Source of the DNA: Erythroxylum novogranatense
Lineage: Eukaryota > Streptophyta > Magnoliopsida > Malpighiales > Erythroxylaceae
Reading direction: 5' to 3'
Assembly: GCA_029891385.1 (NCBI GenBank)
Contig: CM057234.1
Span: 18,772,350-18,836,349 of the forward strand
Length of the DNA stretch: 64,000 nt
Both the position numbers and the translations under genes were made by a program. Shown one piece after another: positions 1-11,162 of the stretch (the first letter of the stretch is position 1; each line of letters starts with the position of its first letter). The notes below the pieces were generated by a model. That model did no database searches. It saw only the letters and a list, made by a program, of their open reading frames with translations, and had not been told where the DNA came from.

Positions 1-852
1 AATTACGATTTAGAAGTTCAGTGATGTTGAAAATGAGAGGATTAGTAGAGGTGAGGCAGGTAGCTGAGTCAGAAATAGATTGAAGTGTCACCTAGGAATT
101 CAACTCTAAGATCACTTGACGTTATCTGAGGTCCCGAGCTAGCGTCAATCCGAAGAACACACCCCAAAGTTCTGTGGTGAACTAAGAGCACCATCTAAAA
201 TTCTGAACAAAGCCTCCAAGCTAGGAGTTGTTGCTGTCCCGTAGAAGTCCGCCCGCGGAGGTCAAGGAAGGGTCTGTTCGGCTCGCCTTGTCTGTATTGA
301 GTTTCACCCAGCCCGACCCTGGGGTACTCCAACCAATGAGATGCGTGTGACGCGATCAGTGCCCAAGTACTGGTCTCTCGTACCAGCTCAAAGCAGTGTG
401 TATTTGATGGATATAGTCAAGAATATCGTGAACAAGAGAGGTAAGTCAGGAGAATTGAGGATCAAAATTTGATCAATTCTGTCATGACTACAAAAACCAA
501 CAAATGAGGGACCAATTGAATCCACAAATTTGTCGATGTCACTGAAGAATTGTGGGAAGCCAATCATGGACCCTAAGGGTGAAAAAGTCAGTTTGTTATT
601 TCATGATCATTGAGTTTTAAATTGTACTCGTACATGAGTCATTGGTGAGGGCAGTCAGATTTGGGATTCTGGCAGCTAAATTGCTTCCTCATGGCTACGC
701 ACTCCTGCTAAATTGTGAGCACGCGGATGAGAATGCCATAGTCGATTCGATGTTTGTATCCCATGATGCATTTCAACTAGAAAATGTGATTTTAATTTTT
801 TAAAATTTTATAATTAAATTAAATTAAATAAAATTAATTTAATATAATAATT
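1..852. other. Unassigned non-coding flank
   Basis: No ORF or domain is recognisable. Roughly 100-420 is richer in G+C than the rest, and 780-852 is a very AT-rich run leading to the insertion site of the Tat element. It could be the edge of another old repeat (an LTR or similar), but no terminal motif, primer site or repeated partner is visible inside this window. Confidence 0.4.
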
Positions 853-857
853 ATTAG

Positions 858-1282
858 TGGTCGGGTCAGCCGTGTTGGGCCCGGATCCAGTCAAAAAGAC
901 CCGTGGGCCGATCGGTTCATTCTTCAGATATCAGTTTTATGCCTAGGCCAAGCCCAAGTCCAGCCCATGCCCTCCTTGGCTCATCCGTAGAAGGAAGTCT
1001 CTCATGCAAACACGTAAAAGACTAAAACCTAGTTGTAACTTCATATTTAAGGGATAATTTCACCAAATTGAGGTACGCAATCATAACCTAGTTTTTCTCT
1101 GCATTCATCAACCTCACCTTCACCAAAAGACTGACTTGAGCGTCGAAGGGGCTAATCGGGACACAACTCCCGACAAGCCTTCTTTGTTTTGCAAGTATCT
1201 TCACGTTGGATTCATCACAGAAAGTGGCCGACTTATGGATCCGAACGGTAACGTACAATTTAGCCAAAATCTGGCAGAACCA
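858..1282 (+). repeat. 5' LTR of the Tat element
   Basis: 425 bp, TGGTCGGG... to ...AGAACCA. It matches 10739-11157 over its whole length with scattered substitutions and small indels. The preceding ATTAG is the target-site duplication. The primer site follows two bases later. Confidence 0.93.
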
Positions 1283-1284
1283 AT

Positions 1285-1303
1285 TGACGCCCACCGTGGG
1301 GCC
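1285..1303 (+). other. Primer binding site of the Tat element
   Basis: TGACGCCCACCGTGGGGCC lies directly after the 5' LTR. A T-G-[G/A]-C-G-C-C-C-A-C-C-G-T-G-G-G motif at this place is usual for plant Tat-type gypsy elements. I did not confirm the tRNA it pairs with. Confidence 0.65.
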
Positions 1304-3016
1304 CGACTTTCGAGCACCACGTCCAGAAACACACAGATCAGTCAGGCGGCGGCGACAAACCCTGATATAGCCGCTATTGCGGCTCTGGCGATGCAACGCA
1401 TGGGTTTGCAGCTACCTGCAACTCTGCCGCCTGCACCACATGTTTCCCGCACGAAATCCTCAGATCCTAACGATCAACCGCAACCTCAGAACTTGGAACA
1501 AGAAGAACAGAGTGTTGTTTTAGAGGATAACGCTGCACTCAATATGCACCCGAATCTCCGACACCGATCGGATGCAGATCCTCTTCCGCCTGTGCACACC
1601 TCCCTCACTCGAAAACAGATTGAGGAAGCAGCTGATTTATTGATCCGCCAGATTTTGCAATCTCGGCCAAGATAACGGTAAATGCCGCTCGCATGCAAGC
1701 CATGATGACAGAACAAAGATGACGACCGATCACCACCCGACCGAAAACCTAGAGAAAATCGTGGATGATCGGATTAACGCAGCTATGAGCTTCCGTCCAG
1801 ATCGCCCGAGAGCACAGTACAACTCTCCCTTTACTCCGAAAATCTTGGATAACCTCCCGGCGCCCGGCACCAAAATACCGACCCCCGAAAAATACACTGA
1901 AAAGACCGACCCCTGGATTACCTGCAACACTTCCAGTCCATGATGAATCTGCATTGCATCCCGGACGCCATACAGTGTAAGGCTTTCTGTATGGCCTTTC
2001 AAGAGGGAGCCCGACGATGGTTCAATAGTCTACCTCCGGGCTGTATCACCTGCTTTGAGGATTTTAGGCTTCTTTTCCTCAACCAGTTCGCCACAAGCAA
2101 GCGACCACAGAAAACTGCATTGGAAGTAATGTAATTGACCCAAGGAAGAAACGAAAGTTTACGGGAGTTCATCACTCGGTTCAATAATGAAACGATCGAG
2201 GTCCCCGACCTCACTTGCTCGTCCATGCTGGCAGCACTCATGAGCAACACGAGAGATGAGGAGTTCAAAAAGTCATTAGCTCTCGATCAGCCCCGATCTA
2301 TTCAGGAGATCAGACATCGGGCAGACAAGTATATTTAGTTCGAAGAAGTATTAAAGAATACAAAACGCATGACAGATGATCGCGGGCCGAGTGGTCGAGC
2401 AGATGAGTCTCACAAGAGACAGAGGGATCAGTCGACCTGGACGAAGCCGACTGGTCGGCAATGGCATCACCAAGACTTTACCCCGCTTAACAAACGATAT
2501 GCGAAAGTATTGGCGGCTATGAGAGCGGACGGGGAATCCATCCGAGAGACCAATAAAATGAAGAGCCCTTACAAGGATAGGAACCCAGATCTATATTGCC
2601 ATTTCCACAAAGAGGTCGGTCATGATACGGAAGATTGTTGGCAGTTGAAAAAAGAAATCGAATTCCTCATACAAAGGGGAAGGTTAGGCCGATTCGTGAA
2701 GCACGAACAAAATGCCGATCGGGATATCGGTAGCAGACAGTCGACTGACAATAGGCGACCGTCCTGGAGGCGAAATGACAGGAATGATGGAAGGAGGCAG
2801 AATGCGAATACAGATAATCGACGAGAAGAGAGAGGGCGATCGAGGGAAAGAAACGACGGAAACGCTGGGCAACAAGACGACCGACCTAATGGGGTCATTA
2901 ACATGATATTCGGTGGAAATACAGCAAGGGGATCCACCGCTAAAGGGAGAAAAGATATGTCAAACAGGTCGACAAAGACTCATCCACCAAAAAGCCGAGG
3001 GAGAACGACGAGATGA
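1286..3016 (+). pseudogene. gag: gag of the Tat element (broken)
   Basis: The capsid/nucleocapsid polyprotein is spread over open stretches 1286-1675, 1719-1943, 1940-2134, 2135-2338 and 2369-3016, separated by stops (TAA at 2132, TAG at 2336) and frame changes. The middle part (1940-2338) resembles a retrotransposon gag core, with an FQEGARRWFNSLPPG-type stretch and then LREFITRFN. Near 2594-2640 is the Tat-type zinc-knuckle variant YCHFHKEVGHDTEDC, followed by WQLKKEIE. An arginine- and aspartate-rich basic tail follows (2700-3010). The protein would package element RNA in the cytoplasm. It cannot be made intact from this copy. The overlap of 2369-3016 with the next frame (3013) suggests that gag and pol were once one long frame. 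Confidence 0.85.
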
Positions 3017-3402
3017 TATCATTCGATGAGTTCGACCTTGATGGAGTAAGTTACCCTCATGATGACGCCCTCGTGGTAAATCTGAACATGGACGGTTACG
3101 AGGTGAAGCGGGTGATGATTGATACGGGCAGCTCGGTCGACTTGTTGTATTATGAGGCCTTCAAGCAGATGAAGGTACCCGAAGATCGACTACTACCTAT
3201 AGACGGCCCCATCAAAGAGGTAACCGGGGCGTCAGCCTACCCGTTCGCCTGGGTGTATTTGAAAGTGAAATTTGGGCAGAAGCCGTGTCAGATAGAAATG
3301 GACGTTGAGTTCCTAGTCGTCAAGTTTCAAAGGGCGTACAATGCAATAATCGGGCGGGCTACTCAAAATGCCCTCAGATCGGTCGTCTCCACCTACTACT
3401 AA
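3013..3402 (+). pseudogene. pol: Aspartic protease domain of the Tat pol
   Basis: A retropepsin-like domain with the catalytic loop MIDTGSSVDLLYYEAF near 3115-3162 (D-T-G-S). Downstream, FQRAYNAIIGRATQNALRSV corresponds to the conserved YNAIIGRP-type end of Tat proteases. The frame closes at TAA 3400-3402 just before the next pol segment, so the stop is a decay mutation inside the polyprotein. The active-site residues themselves are intact. Confidence 0.85.
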
Positions 3403-3405
3403 GCT

Positions 3406-4530
3406 ATGAAGTTCCCGACACCCCACGGAGTTGGTATTGTCAAGGGTCAGCAGAGAATCGCCAGGGAATGTTACTTAGCGGAAACGAAGACATTAGACGG
3501 GGTGGTAGTCCTGACGAGCTCTCTTGATGTGAGAGCTGACGAGGAGATGGATAGGATGAACCCAGTGGAAGAAACACAGCGGGTCGTACTGGACGAAGCC
3601 GACCCCTCTAAATTCACAAACCTAGGCTCGGAGCTGCAGGGCGACCTGGTTAAAAAAATCGCAGATTGTTTGGTGGAAAATAGATCGGTCTTCGCTTGGG
3701 TACCGAGCGACATGTCTGGAATTTTTCGATCAGTCGCGTCGCACTCCCTCGGTATTCGGCATGATTACAAGCCGATCAGACAGAAGAAGCGATGGCACAG
3801 CAAGGAGCGACAGGGGGTGATCGAGAAAGAAGTAGAAAAATTACTCAAGGCCGGGTTCATCTGAGAAGTCAAGTACTTTGAATGGCTCGCCAATGTGGTT
3901 TTAGTGAAAAAGAATAACGGGAAGTGGAGAATGTGCATCGATTTCACCGACTTGAACAAAGCATGTCCAAAGGACAGTTTCCCCTTGCCCAAGATCGATC
4001 AACTAGTAGACTCCACCTCAGGGCATGAACTTCTCAGCTTCCTGGATGCTTTTTCGGGCTATCATCAGATTCAAATGAGTTTGGAAGACGAAAAAAAGAC
4101 CGCCTTCATAACCGACCAAGGCACATATTGCTACCAAGTAATGTCTTTTGGCTTGAAGAACGCGGGGGCGACCTATCAGCGACTCGTCATGGAGGTCTTT
4201 AAGAAACAGATCGGCCGGTCGGTGGAAGCTTATGTGGATGATATGGTGGTCAAAAGTAAGACTGTCACGGAGCATGTGGAAGATCTCAAGGAAGTCTTCC
4301 AGACCCTTAATAAATTTCAGATGAAGCTGAACCCGAAAAAATGCATTTTTGGGGTGGCATCTGGAAAATTCCTAGGGTTTATGATCACTCAACGGGAGAT
4401 TGAGGCTAATCCAGAGAAAATCGAAGCCATCATCCAAATGCCCTCGCCCCAATGCTTAAAAGAAGTACAGATATTGACTGGTTCATTTCCAGATTGGGAG
4501 ACAAGTGTCTCCCATTTTTCAAAATCTTGA
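3406..4530 (+). pseudogene. pol: Reverse transcriptase of the Tat pol
   Basis: Two open pieces (3406-3864 and 3895-4530) are split by TGA at 3862. The first holds the linker and the RT start (LKAGFI). The second holds WRMCIDFTDLNKACPKDSFP, then LSFLDAFSGYHQI, FGLKNAGATYQR and the catalytic box YVDDMVVKSK at about 4231-4260. These blocks are typical of Ty3/gypsy RT. The frame is lost after LGFMITQREIEANPEK, near 4500. RT would copy genomic RNA to cDNA; this copy is inactive. Confidence 0.9.
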
Positions 4531-4601
4531 GGTAAGCGAACGTGACCCAATTCTAATGGCCGGACGAATGCGAGAAAGCTTTTCAACACTTAAAGCAATA
4601 C

Positions 4602-5410
4602 TTGTCTAGCCCGCCTATCCTGCAAAACTCGGTAGAGGAAGAGAACCTGATTTTATACCTGGCGGTTACGGAGGGGTCGATCAGCGCGGTCCTTATTCCA
4701 TTGGAAGGAAGCGAACAACACCCTGTCTACTACGTCAGCAAAGTGTTGACCGGACCGGAAACGCGATATACGCCTATAGAGAAACTAGCCTCTCCTTGAT
4801 AATGGCAGCTCGGAAGCTAAGGCCCTACTTCCAAAGTCATACCATTGAGGTATGGACCGATCAACCCCTCAGGCAGTGCCTTCAAAAGTCCAAGACTTCG
4901 GGTCGACTAATAAAGTGGGCGGTAGAGCTGGGAGAATTCGACATACAATACAAACCCAGCACGACCATTAAAACGCAGGTGTTGGCAGACTTCATCACAG
5001 AGATGAGCCAACCCATCTCGAAGGACGAGCAGTTCCCTACCTGGAGCTTGTTCATTGACGGGTCGTCCAGCGCTGAAGGATGCGGAGCAGGGGTGATATT
5101 AATCGATCCAAATACGGAAGAAAAGGTAGAATACGCCCTTCGGCTAGAATTCAAGGCCTCCAATAACTAGACAGAATATGAAACTCTGATAGCCGGCCTC
5201 CAACTAGCCAAGGAGATGGTGGTGAACCACCTAAAGATATATAGCGATAGCCAAGTGGTGGTCGGCCAAGTCACTGGGCATTATGAAGCTAAGGGGAACA
5301 GCATGATCGAGTACTAGGAGCTGGTAAAACGGGAGTTAAGTAATTTTAAGCAGTACTCGATCAACAGGATAGAACGAGCTCAAAATGCTAAGGCGGATGC
5401 ACTCTCCAAA
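4602..5410 (+). pseudogene. pol: Dual RNase H region of the Tat pol (gypsy RNH plus archaeal-type aRNH)
   Basis: The first part (4602-4990) is the usual gypsy RNase H with connection: LYLAVTEGSISAVL, HPVYYVSKVL, EVWTDQPLRQ and FDIQYKPSTTIKTQVLADFI. It changes frame at about 4796. The second part (5035-5405) is another RNase H fold starting WSLFIDGSSSAEGCGAG, then TEYETLIAGLQLAKE, YSDSQVVVGQVTGHYEAK and RAQNAKADALSKMAS. That second domain is the archaeal-type RNase H known from Tat elements. It carries in-frame TAG codons at 5168 and 5317. Confidence 0.85.
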
Positions 5411-6745
5411 ATGGCCTCAGATCGAGACGCCAAAAATAACATTCTGGTCGAACGACTAGATCGGCCTAGCATTCAGAAAGCCAAGGAAGCTCTCGATGTA
5501 AGTACCAGTCGATCGAGTTGGACAGAACCGATCACACAATACCTTTTGGAGGGAAAACAACCGGAAGACGCGTCAGAGGCCAAGAAACTAAGAATAAAGG
5601 CAGTCGAGTACACGATCGTTAACGGCACTCTATACAAGCGGTCTTACGACTGGCTGCTGCTTCGATGCTTGAATGAAGAAGAATCTGAGCAGGCAATGGC
5701 CGAAGTCCATGAAGGGATGTGCGACAATCATGTAGGAGGCAGAATGTTGGCTAACAGACTGATCAGACAAGGGTACTACTGGCCGACAATGAGAAGAGAC
5801 TGCCAGGAGAAGGTCGACCGATGTGAGACCTGCCAGAGAAACAACAACTTGTCTCACCAGCCGACCGAGAGGATGAAAATTGTGAGTCATCCTATCCCGT
5901 TCGCTCAACGGGGAATGGATATACTGGGGCTCTTTCCTCTCGGTCCCGGACAGAAGAAGTTCTTGATAGTGGCGGTGGAATACTTCACCAAATGGGCAGA
6001 AGTGGAAGCGGTCGCTACAATTTCTGAGCAGAAGGTGGAGAACTTTGTGATGAAGAATATACTTACCCGCTTTGGGATGCCTATGGTGTTGGTTACGGAT
6101 AACGGTCGGCAGTTCGATAACGACAAGTTCAGAGATTTTTGCGACCGACTAAAGATCAAGCTACAGCTGACTTCAGTAGCCCATCCTCAAAGGAACGGTC
6201 TTGTAGAGAACACCAATAAAAAGATAACGAGTGCTCTCAAGAAGCGCCTAGATGGCCGAAAGACCTGGGTGGAAGAACTAGACGAAGTGTTGTGGGCATA
6301 CAGAACCACACCGAACGGAGCCACAAGGGAAACACCGTTCAGGATGACCTTCGGGGCAGAAGCCCTAGTTCCAATAGAGGTGGCATTGCATAATCAAAGG
6401 GTGTCGGGCTATGAAGAAGAGCAGAATGATGAAGCCCGCAGAGCGGAACTCGTTCTCCTCAGTGAAGATAGAGAAAGGGCAGCCGCTCGCTCGGAAGCCA
6501 TCAGGCAAAAGGCAACGAAATTTTACAACAGAAGGGTCAAGCCGAGCGATGTAAAGGTAGGCGGTTACAACCTACGAAAGGCCGAGGCGGCCGGGAAGCA
6601 TCTTGAAAAGCTCAGACAGACGTGGGAAGGACCATATCTGGTGATTAAGCAAGTAGGGCATGGTTCTTACATTCTACGCGATACGAAAGGGAAGGTTCTA
6701 CCAAGACCTTGGAACTCTCGAAACTTGAAGGCGTTCTACCAATAG
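5411..6745 (+). pseudogene. pol: Integrase of the Tat pol
   Basis: The longest open part of the element, 444 codons. It shows the N-terminal HHCC zinc-binding module (HVGGRMLANRLIRQGYYWPT... CETCQ). The catalytic core has D-I-L-G, then VTDNGRQFDNDKFRDF and AHPQRNGLVENTNKKI; the third catalytic acidic residue is the E of GLVEN. Next come LWAYRTTPNGATRETPF and FGAEALVPIEV, and the GPF/Y-type C-terminus WEGPYLVIKQVGHGSYIL. The first AUG lies inside the polyprotein, so it is not a real start. This part is nearly undamaged, but without upstream pol it would not be produced normally. Confidence 0.9.
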
Positions 6746-6975
6746 ATAAGTTTTATTTTAGTTAATCTTCACTTATTACTGCTTTTGTGTACATGTGGGA
6801 ACCTTTTTTCTGTCCCTGTCAGACAGGTTTTTTAACGGCCCACGCCCTCATTATTATCAATAAAGGGGTTTTCAGATTTCTTAGCAATGAAAAGCTCCAT
6901 TATATGTGGCAAAGAGTAAAAAATCCAATCAACCATTGCTCGACATCTCCATAGACCGACTACGATCGGTCGGGT
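6746..6975 (+). other. Non-coding spacer after the Tat integrase
   Basis: An AT-richer stretch between the integrase stop and the tandem-repeat block, without a recognisable ORF. In Tat/Ogre elements the sequence after pol is untranslated and often carries tandem repeats, which begin directly downstream here. Confidence 0.5.
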
Positions 6976-7470
6976 CGCCAAGAAAAGATCCTTGGGACCC
7001 TCGTTTGCCATCGCTCGGCATCTTCATAGACCGACTACGGTCGGTCGGATCGCCAAGACAAGATCCTTGGGACCCTCGTTCGCCACCGCCCGGCATCTCC
7101 ATAGATCGACTACGGTCGGTCGGGTCGCCAAGACAAGATCCTTGGGACCCTCGCTCGCCACCGCCCGGCATCTCGATAGATCGCCTATTGCTCGACGCGT
7201 CGCCAAGACAAGATCCTTGGGACCGCTCGGCCTCGACTATCCATCGGCCAGGTCGCCGAGACGAAATCCTCGGGACCATTGATCGCCCTCGCCTATTGCC
7301 CGACCAGGTCACCAAGACAAGACTCTTGGGACCCTCGCCCGACATATATATAAACCGACAACGGTCGGTCGGGTCGCCAAGACAAGACTCTTGGGACCCT
7401 CGCTCGGCATCGACACAGATCGACTGCGGCCGATCAGTCGTCAAGACGAGATCCTTGGGACCTCGGTTTG
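6976..7470 (+). repeat. Tandem repeat block, 75-bp unit, inside the Tat element
   Basis: Eight copies of a unit whose core reads CAAGACAAGATCCTTGGGAC. The core's GATCC (or its variant) starts near 6987, 7062, 7137, 7212, 7265, 7321, 7386 and 7450. The first four copies are spaced exactly 75 bp apart; the last four are shortened to 53-65 bp. The units also carry GGTCGGTCGGGTCGCC. Because 75 is a multiple of three, several frames stay open on both strands. Those ORFs (for example 6906-7571 on + and 6929-7444 on -) are repeat artefacts, not genes. Confidence 0.9.
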
Positions 7471-7633
7471 GACTCTACTATAAGCCGGTCGACTATGAGC
7501 AACTTCATCAAAATTCACCATACGTCGAAAGTAAAGAGCATAAATACGGAAAAGGACATCAGAAAAAATGAAGCAAAAGTAAAGATTGCATTAATGTAAA
7601 TTTGCCCTGGTCACAAGCCCAACCAGGTGAGCT

Positions 7634-9968
7634 TCAAAAATCTACAGAAGGAGAAGTGGGCGGATGCCCAGGGGATGCCTCGGAAGCAGGCGGAAAAGTC
7701 GAAAAGGGAGCAGGGTCCAAGGGAGCGGCCGAGGAAGTATCCTCACGAGGAAGCTCGTCCTCCTCAGCCGAGCTAAGATCCAGCTCCTCAACCAGGACTG
7801 ACCCCCGGTCCTCCATGGCTCTCTCCTTTACTTCCTCCAGAGAGAGGCCAAGGGCGGTAGGAAGCAGCGGCTCGACGAACCCCTCAAACGAAGGGTCGTT
7901 CGACCCCTTAGGAACGCAGACGTTATAGCAATTCTTCAAGATCATGAAGGCCAAGTCGCAGGAGTACTCCAAGCACTCCTCTTACAAGAATCACCTCTGT
8001 CATCGCATGATCGCCTCGACCCTTTGTTCCTTTACGGAGGCTCGCACCCTCCTCAGCGTATCTTCGATTTGCGCCTGGTCCTCGAGGGATTTTTCCTTAA
8101 GCGCCATCTCCGAGTCCAGCTTTCCTCGTAACACCACGCATTCCTCGGACAGCTTGTTCCTCGTTGCCATTGTCCTTATCCTTTCGACCTCCTCCGCGGT
8201 AAGCCGAGCCTTCAAGGAGCTCCTCTCCTCCTCTCCCGAAGCGAGCTGAGCTCTCAAGACGTCACGCTCCTCCTCCCAGAGTTTCTTCTCCTCCTCCAAG
8301 GAAGAGAGTTGAGCCCAGGAGAAGTCTCCTTCCTCTCGACCTCGAGGCTCGGTCTTCAAACCGTCCCACCGCTCCAGGAGGGAATGGACCTCCGATTCAG
8401 CAACTCGATTGACGATGCATGGACAAAGTGAGAGCCACATCCCTCATGGAATTGCGAATGGCACGACTCATCAGCTCCTCAACACTTAACGCGTCAAAGC
8501 GCTCATCGTCCGAAGGAGGAATGACCCTCTCAGCGAGATGAAGAGCCACTTCGGCATTGGCGATCGAGGCAGTCTTCTCAAGGCTAATCGTCGGCTCCCA
8601 CTTGTCAGCACTCCCCGCTGGCTTCTTCCTTTTACCCTGGGCAGACGGGGCAGCACGATCTCCCACTTTCTCCTTCCCCTTGCTTCAGTCCAAGTGACGA
8701 GGAGGTCGGTCGACTACTTGAGAAGGTAGGTCGACTACTTAAGGAGATCGGTCGACTACCTGAGCCTCCCTTCTCCTCTTCAGAGGTCGTTCATTCTCCT
8801 CCTCTTCCTAGATCACAACCAGGCACTCACCAGGCGGGACGACCACAGCAGGTGCCGCGGACGGCTCGGAGATGGTGAGAGGAACATACCGCTGCCCGGA
8901 AGCAATGGGCCGAACAACAATCGAATTGGCCTCTCCTCTATCCTCTTATCCTCTGGCCTCCGAAGGCCCCGCGACCTTGCGCTTACCCTTGGCAGACTTG
9001 GGTGGGCCGGGGAAAGCATGAACTTTGACCATGGCTGCACAAACAACGAAAGCAGGTTAGAAATCGAACCAAAACCTACAAGCATGGAAAATAATTCAAC
9101 CATGAGGGGTCAACCAGGCGGGGCGGTTTTCTCTCCTAGCCCGCTAACTTGAGGCGGGGGGTCAATCAGAAGAGAGTTGGCCGAGGCCCCCCCACCGTAT
9201 CCCGAAATAAACCGAGCGAAGTTATATTAGCCGAGCTCCTTTATATGGCCGACCACCTCCCGCTCCTCCCTAGAAAGGAATAGACTTGACGAGTCATTCC
9301 ATCGCTCGGCTAGGGGATACCTCCACGGTTGAGACTCGGAGGAAGATCCCGGAGGCTTCACCAAGAAATATGTCGTTCGCCAGCTGGTAATTTTAGAAGC
9401 CGTCTCGGCTGGGCGATACCGGGCATCCTTATACATCAGGGAAGGGATCCCACCCCCAGAGCTCGGACTCTGGCTCATTCTCAAAAAGTGGGGCAGGATA
9501 TTGACCGAAGGCAGACAACCGAATTGGTGGCATAGCAGAGCAAGACCATTAATGAACCTCCACCCATTCGGAGGAATTTGACTCGGCCTTAATTGATAAT
9601 CAGCGCACACTTCATCCACGATCGGCACGTACGGTAGTCTCAAGCCACCGACCGAGAAAAAATACTCAGAGACGGCAAACTACCCACTTGTGCTGTTGTC
9701 GATTCTTTCATCCCCCGAGGCCAGCCTAGGCTCCCAGGACCGAGGGATACCATTCCTAACAATCGACCGACTCAACTCCGCCGCGAACATCCTCGATTTG
9801 CCTTTTGGGCAGTTCCTTTACTACCAGCCCATCTTTCCGTCCTTTTGTCGTAATCTCTTCAACATCTCCCAACCTCGACATCGCTGTCGCCTCAGCCATA
9901 ACTTCCGACGACCTCTCGTCAACATCATCCCTTGGAGAAACCTCACTTCGAGAACCGGTGGACGACAT
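7634..9968 (-). pseudogene. Antisense extra gene of the Tat element (PF04195-like domain plus coiled coil), broken
   Basis: On the reverse strand between pol and the 3' LTR, open segments follow each other in order: 9968-9756 (starts MSSTGSRSEVSPRDD, acidic), 9643-9227, 8666-8397, 8440-8000 and 7972-7634. The second segment, LRPSQIPPNGWRFINGLALL with CHQFG, resembles the 'putative gypsy type transposon' domain Pfam calls Transposase_28. The later segments are glutamate- and lysine-rich heptads (EEEKKLWEEERDVLRAQLAS), a long coiled coil, followed by an acidic serine-rich tail. This is the layout of the antisense ORFs reported for plant Tat elements. Whether it is spliced is unknown. A function is not established. 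Family assignment rests on pattern memory, not on a search. Confidence 0.65.
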
Positions 9969-10719
9969 GCTCACTAAGAGGAAATTTAGAAGAGGAAAAT
10001 GAGGAAAAGGGACGTACCTATTTAGTGGTAAGAGATCAGAAATTTGTGCAACGCCGAAGAAAACTTCCGAAAACTGAGAATAAAAAAGAGCAGAGGAAAG
10101 CAAGAATGAAACTAGCGTGAAGAAAACCAAACCGTCTGTCGACCCTGGACATTTATAGGGAAACGTTCGAATTGCGATCCATCCAAAACTCGACGCGTGG
10201 AGAAAATCCAAGCTATGTCCGAACACGCGGCATGATCCGAGCGGAGAATAAATTAAGGTTAATCGAAATCCGGAATGACGCGAACAGTTGAAAGGACGTA
10301 CGGGACATCTCGCGCATAACTATTAAAGACGATCGTTTGATTTTGAAATGTTGTCGATAGACGCGCGTCGTCAAATAATAAATGCTTTAAGACCTTCACG
10401 CCGCTAATGATGACCACCCGACCGCTTGAAGCATGAGGTAGATGAATAAGTGTCGAGGCCGACCGGTTAGGGCATTCAAATAAATCGATCCCATCTGACG
10501 ATCCACGCACAACTAGTCGACATCCGACCGATCGGGACTACCCGAGCTATCCCATGACCGAGCTATAACAACAATGCCCGACCGATCGACTACTTCATTA
10601 GCTGACCTACGGACGGGCTACATCTCAATGCTCAACCGATCGCCCCAATCACGAGTCGTTCTATGTACGAGCTATAAAACCTCTACATACTCCTCCGACC
10701 CTTCTCTTCGCTCAAACTT
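9969..10719. other. 3' untranslated part of the Tat element, upstream region of the antisense gene
   Basis: No supported coding sequence. The region is rich in GACCGATCGG-type words that also occur in the fragment at 46036-46270. If the antisense gene is or was transcribed, its promoter should lie here, reading towards lower coordinates. I see no clear TATA box that I would defend. Confidence 0.4.
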
Positions 10720-10738
10720 GAGGAGTAGGAGGGGCTTA
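10720..10738 (+). other. Polypurine tract of the Tat element
   Basis: GAGGAGTAGGAGGGGCTTA sits immediately before the TG of the 3' LTR, where plus-strand DNA synthesis is primed. The same sequence with few changes occurs in reverse at 46122-46140. Confidence 0.85.
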
Positions 10739-11157
10739 TGGTCGGGTCGGCCGTGTTGGGCCCGGATCTAGTCAAAACGACTTGTGGGCCGATCGGTCCA
10801 TTCTTCAGAGATCAGTTTTATGCCTAGGCCAAGCCCAAGTCCGGCCCATGCCCTCCTTGACCCATCCGTAGAAGGAAATCTCCCATGCAAACACGTAAAA
10901 GACTAAAACCTAGTTGTTACTTCATATTTAATGGATAATTTCACCAAATTGAGGTATGCAATCATAACCTAGTTTTTCTCTGCGATTCATCAACCTCACC
11001 TTCACCAAAAGATCGACTTGAAGCGTCGGAGGGCTTAATCGACACAACCCCAACAAGCCTTCTTTGTTTTGCGAGCATCTTCACGTCGGATTATCACGTA
11101 AAGAATTGACTTATGGATCCGAATCAAGCGTCTGATTCGGTAAAATCCCGTGAACCA
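10739..11157 (+). repeat. 3' LTR of the Tat element
   Basis: 419 bp, TGGTCGGG... to ...GTGAACCA, the direct-repeat partner of 858-1282. The following ATTAG (11158-11162) repeats the sequence before the 5' LTR. It lies in the same orientation as the XPG gene and about 530 bp upstream of its start codon. Confidence 0.93.
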
Positions 11158-11162
11158 ATTAG

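Larger units (their letters stand above)
858..11157 (+). mobile_element. Ty3/gypsy LTR retrotransposon, Tat lineage, complete but decayed
   Basis: Two direct repeats (858-1282 and 10739-11157) start with TG and end with CA. They are flanked by the same 5-bp target-site duplication, ATTAG, at 853-857 and 11158-11162, so both ends are fixed exactly. The order inside is PBS, gag, protease, RT, RNase H, a second RNase H, integrase, a tandem-repeat block, a reverse-strand gene, a polypurine tract and the 3' LTR. The second RNase H and the long 3' region with an antisense ORF are hallmarks of the Tat/Ogre lineage. The coding part is broken by at least seven stops or frameshifts, so it is not autonomous now. 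The LTRs differ at 7 of their first 77 bases, which points to an old insertion. The element ends about 530 bp upstream of the XPG start codon, in the same orientation. Confidence 0.95.

Noticed and set aside
6976..7470. Regular repeats that superficially resemble a CRISPR array
   Set aside because: Units are contiguous 75-bp repeats that vary along their whole length, without constant repeat plus unique spacer structure, inside a plant retrotransposon.
6906..7571. Long overlapping ORFs on both strands (up to 221 codons)
   Set aside because: They exist because the 75-bp tandem unit is a multiple of three and GC-rich. Three frames are open at once and the peptides are pure repeats.
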